This document shows, one piece after another, positions 11,470 through 23,801 of a stretch of 64,000 nucleotides of DNA (positions within the stretch are counted from its first letter, which is position 1; each line of letters starts with the position of its first letter). Both the position numbers and the translations under genes were made by a program. The stretch lies in assembly GCA_015680685.1 (NCBI GenBank), contig MNCI01011145.1, positions 170,229 through 234,228 of the forward strand, read 5' to 3'. The notes beneath the pieces are model-generated. The model made no database searches and was not told the DNA's origin. It saw nothing but the letters and a program-made list of their open reading frames with translations. The DNA is from Gnetum montanum (Eukaryota; Streptophyta; Gnetopsida; Gnetales; Gnetaceae).

Positions 11470-12010
11470 GTTCTTGTAACAATATTCTTTTAACTGTTTT
11501 GCATATTTTTAAAATTTATTTGGACTTTAGTCATTATTAGTTTTTGATAGTTGTGTTGGTCCTTGTTTCTAGCAACAATATTTTTTTAATCATTTTGCAT
11601 TTTTTGTAATTTATTTAAAATTTAATCTTTCATCGTTATTAGCTTTTGAGAGTTTTTTAGTCATGTTTTTTGTAACAACATTTCTTTTATCATTTTTCAT
11701 ATTTTGTAATTTATTTGGAATTTGATCTTATGTGATTATTAGCTTTTGAGAGTCTTTTGATCTCTATTTTTTGTAACAATCTATTTTTTATTATTGTACA
11801 TATTTTTGTAATTTATTAAAATTTGATCTTTAGCCATTATTAGATTTTGATAGTTGTTTGAACCCTATTTTTAGTAATAATCTTCTCTTCATATATTTGC
11901 ATTTTTTTGTAATTTGAGTTTCAACCTTTAATAACTTTTGATAAATTTTTTATCTCTATTCTTGGCAATAATCTTCTATTTAAGATTTTGCATTTTTTGA
12001 CATTTTTCCT
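11470..12010 (+). repeat. Minisatellite of six ~91-101 bp units
   Basis: Each unit carries a G(T/C)AA(C/T)AAT word, then a T-rich run with TTTTGCATTTTT and AATTTATT, then ATTATTAG(C/T)TTTTGA. The words start near 11476, 11572, 11672, 11773, 11874 and 11965, giving spacings of about 91-101 bp. It lies next to the right TGTAAC repeat and shows no coding frame. Confidence 0.85.
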
Positions 12011-12245
12011 TTATCACTCATCTTTTGGTCATAGATTGCTAGTAATTTTTAAACAATTTTTGGACATTCATATGAACTCATATTTTTGGTTTTGGCATCA
12101 TTTTAGACATAGTAGATCTTCCATTTGACAACAACTATTAGTTTTTTGGTCTCAAATCTTCTATCTTGAAGATTGATCTTTTGGCAAATTCACCTTACAT
12201 AATATGTTTGATAAAATATGAGTTTTAGACTCATTGTTATTTTAA
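12011..12245. other. Unassigned AT-rich sequence
   Basis: This is the flank of E3 before its target-site duplication. I see no gene or repeat in it. Confidence 0.5.
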
Positions 12246-12250
12246 CACAC

Positions 12251-13132
12251 TAATAAATCGTATTTTTCATAGAAGTGATATCGAATCTACGATATTGTAT
12301 GAACGATATTGTAGCACATGCTACATCATCATATATACAATATCTTAGAATGTGTGCCCACTTATAAATATAGCACTTAGAAGCATGGTCCAACACATAA
12401 TTCATTCAACCCTTACCAAAACTCTGTTAGTTTTTTTTCGTGCACTTAAACTTAGTAGTTAGAAGTGTGAAAGTCTACAGTGTAGTGTGTCTTAGTGCAC
12501 AAAATCTTTATTCGAATATTTGATACTTGGGCACAAGTGTGACCAACAATAAAGATCGAGCTATTTCATACTATTACAACATTCTCTTAGATTTACTGCT
12601 TACACTTAGAATAATTTTCTTACTATTTTCTAGCTTAATGATTTACTTTTCCAAAGCACTTTACTTTTACATGTTCATATTAAGTGGAATGGATATAACT
12701 GAGTTCAAGCATAAAGTGTGATCATTTGGTAACCCAGTAGTATTATCGCTTGGTACATCCAATAGTAAAATACTCGATAATCCTAGTAATGATTACATAA
12801 GTCCAAGACATGTATGGAAAATCAAAAATGGATATCCATCACCTTATGTTAGAATAGATTCATTTACTTATTTTACTTTGAATTAGAAATCATTTCCATT
12901 TCACTAGGTTTGCTAGGAGTAATAATGACAATACAACATCACTTATCTTATACCTCAAGCTAATCTAAACCATACAATTAGATTTTACTAGCTCCATGTG
13001 GAAAAACAATGGTCATGGACATAAATTAATTGCTAGCATATTCACATTATCTCATCTATGGATTATGATTGAGTCACGCGAGGATACTCGTGACTTGTAT
13101 CCTTGGGTATTGGATTGCTCCATTGCTCATCA
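12251..13132 (+). repeat. 5' LTR of E3
   Basis: This 882-bp LTR starts TAATAAATCG, where the 3' LTR has TGATAAATC (TG decayed to TA), and ends TTGCTCATCA. A TATA box, TTATAAATATAG, lies near 12362 and an AATAAAGATC poly(A) signal near 12547. The U3 GATAT motifs (12285-12345) are decayed. Confidence 0.93.
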
Positions 13133-13133
13133 T

Positions 13134-13151
13134 TGGCACTGTTGTCAAGGA
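13134..13151 (+). other. E3 primer binding site, tRNA-Asp type
   Basis: TGGCACTGTTGTCAAGGA begins two bases after the LTR. It matches the PBS typical of Athila/Tat elements, usually assigned to tRNA-Asp, at all positions except a few C/T and G/A transitions. tRNA identity is from memory of that family. Confidence 0.75.
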
Positions 13152-13264
13152 TGTATCAATGTATGCTGAGTAATTGATTTCACAAAGTTCATTGTATCAT
13201 AACTCAAAGTTAAAAATTCATAACTTGTTAAACATTTTAAACAACTAAGCACACTTAACCCAAA

Positions 13265-15600
13265 ATGTCTGAAAAACACAACATGACTTCAATCAAAGAC
13301 AAATCACCACCTTCCAAAGAAGAAAAAAGAGGCAATGATAGAATAAGTAGTGAAGAAGATTGGAGTGTTCCAATGCAAGCAAGGATTTCATATGCTCATC
13401 ATGATCCTTACTATCCTGACTTCACTCTCATCTTTTACTAGGACAAGCAAATAAGGTGGAGAGATCTTAAGGGTAACATTGTTCTACCACCATAACATTT
13501 AGCACCTATCATGCTATAGATAGCTCCAAGTGGGATGTACCTAAGTGATGCACTTGATGAGTTTCATGTGACTAAACACATGAAAAGGTCCTATGAATCC
13601 ACAAAAGATCAATCAAGGAGAGATATGGCCATGGAAATCAAACATGAGTAAAGTAAAGGAAAGAAGGTCAATCCTCCTATTATCTTAGAAGAACTTGATG
13701 GAGAGGAGTTCATTGCTGAACAACTCCATAAAAATCATGAAGTTCATTCTCAAACACCTATCATCTGATTGGAGGAACCTATCAAAGTTCAACTGCATTC
13801 CACCCAAGCAAAGACACCTAAGAGGGAGGCAACTGACTTAAAGTATAATTAGGACTTAAGGCCAAAAGTTTCTATAGGATCTCATAGAGAAGAATACCAG
13901 AGTCATGAAAGGAGGATAAGCTAGCACTGTTCTTCTACTATCTCATCCTCATCCTCACAATCATTATTAAACTTTTAAAGTAGAAGATCAAGGAACCAAG
14001 GCCATGACAAGGAGAGAAGAAGGACTCATGATCACCATGACTATTGCCCAAGGCATTCAGATGAGGAAGATGAAGACTATGAATAAAGAAGACAAAGGGA
14101 TAGGAGAGAAGACCGCTAAAGGCATGAGCACCAAAGGTGGTACCACTACAACAAAGCCAATGAACCTAATTATGATGATGAACCCCTACTGGCTACTCGA
14201 AGCATGATAAACATCATAAAAGCTATTTATATTCCAACCAGGCATGTTGGGGATAACTGTATCAAATAGCTAGATATGAATAACATGGTTATATTTGAGG
14301 GTGAGTATAATGTTGATTCTTAACACCACCTTCAAGCATTCCATGATGCCTATGCCTTGCAAAATATTAAAAGCGATTGGCAAAAACTAAAGTTGTTTTC
14401 ACATGCTCTCATGAAAGAAGCTAAGAGTTGGTACAAATCCCTTGAACCTAGATCAATTAGACGATGGAGTATCATGTTGGAGATTTTAAATGAAAAATAC
14501 CAAACTTATTCCTAGGTGTCCAACTTAAGAAAACAAATCCAAGGATGGAAGCAAGGGACCCATAAATCCCTTGATGCTGCAATGGGTAGGTATTATTCAC
14601 TACTGCATAGATGCCCAAATCATGGATTCTCTTAATAGAAATACCAAAGACACCTCATCGATGGGATACATAACAAAACTAGAGTGACTCTTTGGGTTTA
14701 TGCCCAAGGTAGATTGTTTGAAATATGTGCCCATTAAATACAAAGATTAATTGACCAAGTGGTGAAAGAGGAAGGAGAGTTAAGGAAAAGAGAATCAACA
14801 GAAGAATATAATAGAGATCCATCTATTAAGAAGAGGTACACACAAGAAGAAGAAACCTTAGACTAGGTAATTTTAAATAAGACTCTACCTATCCAAAAAT
14901 CTGTTATTGACATAGCATCATAGATAGAGAAGATGTGGGATTTAGTTGATGAGAAAGTTACAACTTTGAAGATTATGAAAGAATTAACAAAGAAAGCCTT
15001 TGGAAAAGGCAAGGACAAGAAAAAGGAAAGAGACTTTGGATGAAAAGGTAAAGTGGCCTCAATGGTTGAGTGTTCAGACATAAGATTCGAAGATGAGGAG
15101 GGTTGTGTTGTAAGCCAATATGAACATTCCAAGGGATGTTGTCCTGTAATCGAACATTTGCAAGAAATAGGGGCATATGCGCTTAACCCTAGGTTTGTTA
15201 GGAAAAAAATGCCTAAACAATTATCTTACTCTCAAGGTAATTACCAATAGAACCTCCAAACGATGTACTATCCAGGTGAAGCCTACCCACAACAATAAGA
15301 GTAGTATCATCAATAGTGGTAAGAACCCCAATCGTGGGTTATGCCACCACCACACCAATAGTATTCATATTAGTAGATAGATCCATATGGATACTACATA
15401 CAATGTTCAATTTCTTCTAATAAAGTAGTTGTTCAATCTCCATAATACCATCCTAATGAGTACCATAGACCAACACCACCAAGGATAAATTAAACTCGTA
15501 CATGCATCCATTTGCAACTAGTTTTTCCAATCAACATCCAAATCCTCTACTACCAATGCCACCTCCAATCATGTAGGGGAAAATTTCATCACAACTATAA
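13265..15600 (+). pseudogene. E3 gag
   Basis: It starts MSEKHNMTSIKDKS at an ATG 132 bp after the LTR. An early charged region with many Arg, Asp, Glu and His residues (about 13900-14140) precedes the gag core. The core reads HHLQAFHDAYALQNI, KLKLFSHALMKEAKSWYKSLEP, YYSLLHRCPNHGFS and VYAQGRLFEI (14315-14730), as in the retrotransposon gag domain of E2. A decayed zinc knuckle (C-V-V-S-Q-Y-E-H-S-K-G-C, 15104-15139) follows, with Ser at the second Cys. A Gln/His/Pro-rich tail ends near 15600. Numerous TAG stops interrupt it. Confidence 0.85.
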
Positions 15601-15859
15601 TAGAAAATTACAACAAGGATCATTCATACACAAAAGGGCATGAGCCATAATCTAGGAAATGATTGTTCTTCCGAATGAGTTTCAAGAAGGTTTGAAGGAT
15701 GGGGATCACATCCACTTCCACCACATTCATATCTAGTCCTCATAAGAATGACAAACTTTCCTCTTCGTTGAATGCTAATGTAATCACTTTCATGCTCACA
15801 CAAATAGTTACTTATTAGATAAATGCAACCCTTCCTCATAAGTGAACAGATCCAAGAAG

Positions 15860-16200
15860 TTCCTTAGTTTACCTTCAAGTAGTAGGGTAGAAACCATGCA
15901 AGGCTCTACTTGATTTTAGGTCAGGGATAAACATGATCTCACAAGACATGTATTAGGCTTGGAATCTTCCACCATTAAAGAAAAGTAACATTTGGTTAGA
16001 GCTTGCAGACCATTCAATCACAGTTCCACTTGGACAAATGGATGATGTGATAACAACTATCAATGGTTGATCCTACCTTGTATATTTTCTAGTGATTCAT
16101 GTAGGTAGAAATAAGGGAGAATTCCCAACCATCATGGGAAGAGCTTAGCTTAGCATGATCGATGTTAAGCTTGGTATTTGCAACTTATCCTTGGAAATTT
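15860..16200 (+). pseudogene. E3 protease
   Basis: The motif reads KPCKALLDFRSGINMIS. The catalytic Asp is kept (GAT 15912-15914), but the Gly of D-x-G-S is Arg (AGG 15918-15920), a G-to-A change. Downstream residues (LELADHSITVPLG, then KLGICNLSLEIS) align with E1. Confidence 0.8.
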
Positions 16201-17560
16201 CCAAGGAAGATGAAGCTGGCATTATAGAGAGATGTAGAGTTCCATGTATCATAGATAATGATAATGGATGCAATTGTGTGTAGAGGATACGGGCCATTAA
16301 ACAAAAAGATACCAAGGTATGCAACAAATGTATTGAAGAAATATGTGTGTAGAAATGTCTATATGCAATAGCCACACAACAAGAAGGCACCCAATGACTA
16401 ATCATAGATGAAGAAACTTAAGCTAACAAGTACATGGAACCAATAGAGTAGATTGTTAGTGCCTACATAGAAGAGATAGATAAGTTGGAGCAGATAAGAA
16501 AAAGGCATTCCTATCCAAGAATCAGTCAAGAAGAAGAAACAGACTGGGGACAACTAGAGATTATAGACACTATGGAGCTAGAACTATTAGAGTTAAAGGC
16601 CCTACTGGAAACATTAGAATATGCTTTCTTAAACAACAAAAAGCTTATAATAATCAATGTTAACTTAAAATAAGAATAAAAAGACAAGTTACTGGAAGTT
16701 GTTAACAAGTGGCCTATTGCATTTTTGTGGTCTTATGATGAGATTACGGGGATTGATCCAAGAATTTATCAACATCGAATATACACTAATCCAAGAGTAT
16801 AACCATATCACCAACCCTAGAGAAGGCTTAATCCAAAACTAAAAGAAGTAGTTAATCAAGAATTGGAGAAATTACTAAAGGTAGGATTCATCTATCCTAT
16901 TGTAGATTTTGAATGCATTAGTCCTATGACATTCGACTTTCAATTGTTGAATTCTACAACATTCAAGGATTAATTCCCTTTTTCATTTGTTGATAAGGTC
17001 CTAGATACTATTTTAGGATATGAGTACTATAGTTTCTTGGATGGGTATAGCAGATATAGTTAGATTTGCATTACACCTGAAGACTAGGAGAAAACAATGT
17101 TCACCAATCCATGGGGAGCATTCACCTACAAATAGATGTCATTTGGTCTTTGCAATGCACCTACTACCTTTCAAAGACTTGTGTTTAGTATCTTTCAAAA
17201 TAAAATCAAAAATGGCATTAAGGTATTCATGGATGATTTTTCAACTTACAAGCTAGACTTTAAACAAGAATTGGATTAGTTAGAGTAGGTATTGAAGAGA
17301 TGTGTGGAAACCAATCTTAAGCTCAATTGCCAGAAGAGCCATCTCATGGTCCAAGATGGCATAGTATTGGGACACAAAATCTCTTAAAAGGATATTATTG
17401 AAGTAGATACTGATAAAATTTGAGTCATAAAAAAAATTACCCAAAGGCCATAAACACCAAAAGATGTCAAATCATTTTTCAGCCACACTGGATACTATCA
17501 AAAATTTCTCAAAAATTCCAAAACTACTAGTGAAACTTACCAAGAATGATGTGTCCTTTG
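16200..17560 (+). pseudogene. E3 protease-RT linker and reverse transcriptase
   Basis: An acidic linker (EEETDWGQLEIIDTMELELLE, about 16530) leads to RT. Compared with E1, roughly 35-40 bases are missing near 16925, removing the KKEGKW motif. The fingers and palm follow with YYSFLDGYSRY, FTNPWGAFTYK and MSFGLCNAPTTFQR. The catalytic box is intact as VFMDDF at 17223-17240. Thumb residues HLMVQDGIVLGHKIS and SFFSHTGYYQKF follow. Stops and small frameshifts are scattered through it. Confidence 0.88.
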
Positions 17561-17579
17561 AATGGATAGAGTCCTAAAA

Positions 17580-18110
17580 AAAGACATTTGAAACTCTAAA
17601 GTAGAAACTAATTGAGACACCAATCCTTCAAGTTTTATATTGGTCAAGGCCTTTTCACATCATGGTCGATGCTTCCAATTACATGCTCTGGATTGGTCAA
17701 AGCCTTTTCACATCATGACTGATTCATCCAATTATGTGCTTGGTGTCGTACTAACCTAGCTAAATGATCAAAAGAGACCATAGTATATACATTGTGCTAA
17801 TAGAAGCATCACTAAAGCACAACTAAACTACACCACAATAAAAAAAGGAGCTAATGGTCATGGTGTTCATGCTAGAAACATTTTGCAATTATGTGCTTGG
17901 GTATCATATATATGTCCATACTGATCACAGTGCCATCTAATTTCTTATGAATAAACCAACAATTAGTTCTAGGCTGATTAGATGGCTCGTTACCTTAAAA
18001 GATTTTAACATTATGATGATCAATAAAAAAAATAGAAAATGTGGTAGCCATTCATCTATCAAGACTAAGATGGGATACCTAGGATAAAGTAGAACCCTTG
18101 TTTGACTAGT
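17580..18110 (+). pseudogene. E3 RNase H with duplicated active-site segment
   Basis: The segment with WS(R/K)PFHIM(V/T)D(A/S)SNY occurs twice, at 17640-17693 and from 17694, a 54-bp (18-codon) tandem duplication that keeps frame. It covers the first catalytic Asp of RNase H. Downstream pieces match E1: YIHCANRSITKAQLNYTT, then after a frame change NYVLGYHIYVHTDHSAIxFL-like wording and NVVAIHLSRLR near 18050. Confidence 0.85.
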
Positions 18111-19450
18111 TCCTTGATGAGAACCTATTTACCAAAATAGTAAAGGTCATGAATCCAACAAGGAAGTCATGTATAGTAGAATATTTGACCTATCTATCAA
18201 CACAAGAGCTTCATCCTAACTGAAGTAAGAAACAAAGAGATCAATTCCTTCATAGAGCCAAAAGGTATATGGAGATCAATGGCAATTTGTACAAGATTTG
18301 TGCAGATGGGATAGCCAAATGGTGTGTGCCAAAGTATGACCAACAGAGAGTCTTATAGAATGGCCATGAAGGTCCTTATGGTGGCCACTATACAGGATGT
18401 AGAATGACACTCAAACTGTTGATGGCATGCTACTTTTAACCTACATTGTTCAAAGATGCTTACACTTTTGCATAATCTTGTGAAGGATGCTAAAGGGATG
18501 GAGGAATAATAGCTAGAAATGAAGGGCCACAACACTAGATACAGCTACTTGAGCTCTTCAACATATGAAGAATCGATTTCATAAGACCCATAACACCAAT
18601 GTCAAATGGAAAAGCATATATCATTGTGATTGTGAATTATTGCACAAAGTGGGTAGAAGCAGTAATAGCTAAAGATTATATGGCCAAAACAACTATCAAA
18701 TTCTTTCAATAACATGTGGTGAATAGATTTGGAGTACCTAGAATGCTCATATCAAATAATGGAACTCACTTCACTAGTGTTACATTCAAAAAGCTCATGT
18801 AAAAATTTGGGGTGAATAATAAGCTGACTACACCATATCATTTCCAAGCTAATGGTCAAGCCAAAGTAACTAACCAAGAGATTACCAGGATACTCACTAG
18901 AACGGTTAGTAGATTTAGGAAAGATTAGAGCTCTAAACTGAATGATGCACTATGGGCCTATAGGACAACCTGGAAACTACCTATTGAATACTCATCATAT
19001 GAGTTAGTATATGGTAAGTTGCTAACACTCCCAATCTAGGCAAAGCTTCACACTTTAGCTACTACTAGTCAGCTTGACCTTGAGCTAAGCTTAGCTCAAT
19101 GAAAATGCCTCATGAACCTAAATATTTTAGAAGAAAATAGGCTTGTAACACTTACAAGCAACGAAGTCCACAAACATTACTCTAAACTGAGGCATGATAC
19201 ACAAATAAGATAAGTAGCTATACAACCAAGAGATAAGGTCCTTTATTATAATCCTAATCATCTACCAGAAAAAGCCAAATTTTAAACACTTTGGAAGGGA
19301 CCATATATTATTCAAGCCACTTATCCATCAGGTGCCTTACATATCTACCACCCATCCTATCAATAGAAGCTCATTCTTGCTAATATCCAACAAGTCAAAT
19401 TCTACTATGAATATCCCAAGGAATATACTCAATCTATAGACTAATCATCT
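18110..19450 (+). pseudogene. E3 integrase, two of three catalytic acids replaced
   Basis: The zinc finger is NGHEGPYGGHY followed by SCEGCxRDGG. Core residues are Asp 18575-18577 (RIDF, kept), Asn 18755-18757 (ISNNGTHF, Asp lost) and Lys 18863-18865 (NGQAKVTNQEI, Glu lost). KLNDALWAYRTTWKLPIEYSSYE follows, typical of Athila/Tat integrase, then KGPYIIQATYPSGALHIY in the C-terminal domain. Translation similarity ends near 19440. Confidence 0.88.
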
Positions 19451-20046
19451 ACTTATTATGTCTTTCATTTGACTGATCCTAATGATAGTCATGGGCATGT
19501 CCATCTGAATATGTTGGTAATTTACTAAAATGTTCACTTTCTTTTTACTTTTTCAATTTCTTGAATTTTTCCTATTCTTTTATACTTTTCAATTCTTAAT
19601 CTTTTTTCCATCCTTTCACAATTTTTCAATTCTGTGATAATTTTTCATTCTTTTTACCTTTTTCATTTTTACTATCTTTATGGTTTTTCATACTCTATTT
19701 TCATTACACCTATACATATCAATAAAACATGAAGAATAAGGTAAGATGTAGTCTCAAATAAGGTGAAGACTTCTCTATGTTATCAAGTCATAAGGAACTG
19801 ATTACTTGTATAGTAAAACCACAACATTCGTTCACTCATTCCAATAATAACAGGTTCTTACCATAGTTGTAATGATATTCTTTCTCATCATAAAGCTAAG
19901 AATAAACTTGCAATCATTATGCCTAGACAAAAAAGTGAAGAACCAGGTGGGAATGTGCAGGGTATGACATCAAGGGGATTTGTTGCATCTCTTGGATCAC
20001 TATTGTATGTTCTATCATGTTATTAAGGTTGTAATTATATCCTTGT
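19451..20046 (+). other. E3 post-pol spacer, left part
   Basis: A T-rich stretch (19520-19700) is followed by unassigned sequence up to the E2 insertion. No ORF homology is visible. The T-rich part resembles the stretch after pol in E1 and after gag in E2. Confidence 0.6.
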
Positions 20047-20848
20047 TGATGAGTGGTGAGGTATCCCTACACTCAACCATACAAATACGAGTGTTACACA
20101 TGCAATCTGGTCAAACTCCGCAGATGGACTAGTTGTGGCACCTAAATAGTTAGCCTTAGGTCGCAGTTCACTGTCTTCCCACCTAGACTAGTATTAGCTT
20201 TGTCACGTATGGTTTAGTCCAGAGTGAGGTGTATGATATGGTTTCTAGCCTAACGCTACTCCTAAAGGCAATGGAAGATAATATTAACTAAACTAAGATA
20301 TAAAGGGTGAGAGAGGATCTAAGCTAGCCTAAGTGCAATGAGCATCTGTTCCTTGATTATCCATACACATCTTGGACTTCGTGCATGACTACCAATGGGA
20401 TTACTAAGCACAGATCCTAGGTACACTACTGGGTTACCAAGTAGTCACACTTAAATGCTCGTAATCAAGTCGTACTCATTCCGCATTTAACAGAAGTTTA
20501 AGGATGAGAAAGATTCACTAGGAAAGAAGTAAATAACAATTAAATAAATAATTAAGCTAAGTGAATGTTGCAATGATGAAGTAATCTCGATCTTTATTTC
20601 TGGTCATGTTCATGTCCAAGTATGTCACACTCGAATAAGGATGTCGTACAATTACAATCATTACACTACGGGCATACACAAGGAGAGAAGGGTTGAGAGA
20701 AAGAAATTAAACACTTAAACTGAAACTAGCTTACTTATTGACTTCTAATAATTTCTAACTCATCTATCTACCTCTTATTTATAGATGAGAAGAAAATCTA
20801 CGATATCGCGTATGCGATATCACGGTCGACGTAAAATGCGACTCATCA
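20047..20848 (-). repeat. 3' LTR of E2
   Basis: 802 bp, with TGATGAGT-type ends on both sides. On the minus strand it carries GATATCGC motifs (20797-20830), a CTATAAATAAGAGG TATA box (about 20772-20785) and an AATAAAGATCG poly(A) signal (about 20590-20600). It is shorter than the 5' LTR, mainly by ~19 bases in the GATATC region. Confidence 0.94.
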
Positions 20849-20863
20849 TACCCCCACGACTGA
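20849..20863 (-). other. E2 polypurine tract
   Basis: On the minus strand CAGTCGTGGGGGTA abuts the LTR start, and GGACGAGTTTTCATT lies just upstream. It is the same layout as E1 and E3. Confidence 0.8.
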
Positions 20864-21012
20864 ATGAAAACTCGTCCTTGAGTTACAATGATTACACAGT
20901 GGATAGGTATGGGATTATTGGATGGTGAAAATGGGTTTGTGCAATAGTGTGGAATGAAAAAAAATCAAGACACAACACAAAGGATGTGCTACAACTACAA
21001 AATTGGTGGAAC

Positions 21013-23801
21013 TCATGTAGTTCCTAGTGGTGATGGCTCCTCCATTGGTGCTTTCCCTTTTTCTTGTGCTCCAAGTCTTTGGCTTTGATGGCATTGAAGT
21101 ATGGCCTGGAGCTTCTCCTCTTCAGCCCAGGGATCTTGTGCTATCCATGCTAATGTTCCAATGTTTGATGTAGTCGGCACTTTCCATGGGTAAGGTAGTT
21201 GCAGAACATTTGATTGGCCTTGACATACCAGGCCGCAAATACCCGTCGTTCCTCTTCATAGGCTTTGGCTTTGTCTCTGTATTCTTGGAAATTTGCAAGC
21301 TGTCGAGCCAAATCTATTGCAATACCTTTTTGACCTTGGTAGCTTGCTTTCACCACCTTAATTTCAGAATTTGCAGCCTCCAGTTGTTGCAATACCTTTT
21401 TGCATTCTGCAAATTTTGTTTCATATTTGACGTAGGTGGTAGCTACCTATTGCTTGAGCTCTATTCTCGGGTGCCCTGCTATTAACATGGCAAGGTTGTC
21501 ATACCGTAGATTTGCCAACTCCATGTATTTTATAAGGTATTGGATCTATAGGTCCCGGTTCTTAACTTCTACCTAGTGGGCAAAGGCATATGTGTCCAAT
21601 ATGGCCCGCCAGTCAATGGGTTGGGAACTGATAGCATTGATGTGGGCCTTGGCCATATGGATCTCCTTCTCTAGGATTTGTTTGTACATCCCCACCTAGT
21701 CTTGGAAGTGCTCCTTTAGCTTTTCATGCCGTTTAGCCTCATTTTTCCACACGCTTATCTCGATAGCTGGCTTTTGGCGAATGGCGTGTACCTCCTTCAT
21801 TGAGAGGGTTCGATTCTCCCTAGCTAAATGGCTCATCTCTTGGTTGACCCAGATGAATTGTTCTCGCAACTAATGAAAGTATTCCTTAAGAACATTCTTT
21901 TGCTTCTCCGCAGCGGTCAACTGAAGGTTGTCAACAACAAGTTGTTTGTTCTCTTCTTGTAAGGCCTTGAGTGCCTTAAGATGCACATAAGTTTACACCT
22001 ATGTTGCAGAGGCATCCCAAATAGCCTTCTCTTTTTCCTCAGCCACCTTTTTATTCTTTGTTAGTAGCTTTGTTAGTTGCTTGGTTTTAAAGTTGTCCAG
22101 CTGGTCTACGAGAACAAATTGCAAAGGGTCCTGCTGTGCTGCTTATAGGGCCATGAGCTTTTCTTGCAATTTTTGCACTTCTGCTTCCGCATGCTTAGCC
22201 CTCACCTCTGTCAATGCCAACTTCCCCTTAGTGGAAATGAGATCTGATTGAATTGCTATGACATCTTGAGGGATGTCAAACAGGGATGTCATAACTTGCC
22301 CTATTTGTAGCAATTGATCAAGCACATCCTCATGTTTCGCATGAGTCATTGAGGTTCTGGCCAAAGTTTGAGTATCCCATGCTCCCGTGAGATTTTCCAG
22401 TGGCATAATAGGTACATTGAATGCCTCTTTGATATGGTCTGCAACCACTTCTACAACTTTCGCTGCATCCTAGTGTTGCATGACCACCACCGTGGCCCCT
22501 TCACCAGTTTCTAGTTGCACTTGGAAAAATGCAGTGTTTCCCGAGATCTGTTGTGACCAAGTATTTTCCTCACCTTCTGTGTGGATGGATACTTCACCCC
22601 TTTTGTGATCCAAAGAAATCATGGGCCATATGGCATCATCGATGATGTGGAAGAGATTTGCATCATCATGACTTCCCCAACTAACCATCTCAACGATGGC
22701 CCTGAGATGGCTCATCGACAGTTTGTAGTCTTGCAATGGCAGTGGTTGATCTTGGCCTGTGTTAGGCCCTACTTCTTGTTGTTGGCTGGGTCTCGTACTT
22801 GGAGGCTGGCCAGGTCATGCAAGTTGAGTTCCAGTTGGTCCAACCATCTTTTCTTCTTCTTGTTCTGGTCCCATCATCTTGCCAGTGATTTTCCTTAGAG
22901 CTCGCAACTTTAACAATTCAGCATATGAAGTAGGCTGGGCTTTTTGGAGGACATCATTGGTATATCCTCTGATACCAGCATGTTGGCACAACCTTCTGAT
23001 AAGACAATGGAAAGGCAACACCATCTTCTCTATCTTCCATTCCTCAAATTACCTCAGGATCTTCATACAGTATAGATGAGGTAGGTTAGCATCAACCTTT
23101 CCCATCAAAACTGCACATCCCCTAACTGCATATGTTGAGATTCTTTTTAAGCCCTTCATGGGAAAGAGGTAATATGTTCCAATTTTGAAATAAGCCCTTT
23201 CTTCTGTCGTCAACTCTCCAAATGTCTTTTCCCTGCCATACGTCCTTTCCAACCAAACTCATTACACATCAAGGTCTGAATAGGTGGATAATTGAGCAAC
23301 TTTTGGCCCTATATTTGGAAGGTTTAATACTTTGGAAATGGCCTGCACAAAGAAATCCACTGTTACACCACAAATGTTGATGGTGGTGCATTGTTCTCTA
23401 TTGTGCCAGAATTGGTACATTTCTCCTACATACCAGGCACCGCTATCAGAGAGAATAGGCCATAAGGGAGACCCTTTGAGGTGATCCCTAATATCCTCAA
23501 GAGTGAACTCTAAAAAAGATTCAAAGTTTAACTCCACAATCACCATAGCGAAGGTGGACATTTCATGGATAGCCTGGACATAATCTTGGGGTAATGTGAG
23601 ATGTTGTCCCTATCCAGGTGTTGTAGAAGCTCCTCCTTCTACTTGCCCAGACTATATAGTAGGAGGGTCCTCTTGATGAATGCTAAATGATTGTTCCTCC
23701 TATTCTGTATGTTATCTGGCAAGATCTTGTCTTCTACCTCTCCGAGATCATTTGTTTCCACCTTGAGCAAGACCTTCCCTTTGTCCATGTTCCAGGGCCA
23801 T
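21013..23801 (-). pseudogene. E2 ORF3: coiled-coil protein with putative plant transposon domain
   Basis: It starts MALEHGQREG at 23801 and ends EEPSPLGTT-stop at 21013, about 929 codons, with few stops and a small frame change near the 3' end. The N-terminal third contains FTLEDIRDHLKGSPLWPIL, GVTVDFFVQAISKVLNLPN, LTTEERAYFKIGTYYLFP, ISTYAVRGCAVLMGK and LPFHCLIRRLCQHAGI. This order matches what I remember of the 'putative plant transposon protein' domain (PF20167). From about 22450 down, heptad-like Leu/Lys/Glu/Gln-rich sequence predicts a long coiled coil. The C-terminus keeps YVKANQMF and a Pro/Glu tail, shared with E3 and with 57880-59200. No signal peptide or membrane segment is seen, so an envelope role is not supported. 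Function is unknown. Confidence 0.82.

Noticed and set aside
21013-23801. ORF3 as an envelope-like gene
   Set aside because: No signal peptide, cleavage site or membrane anchor is visible; the protein reads as a soluble coiled coil.
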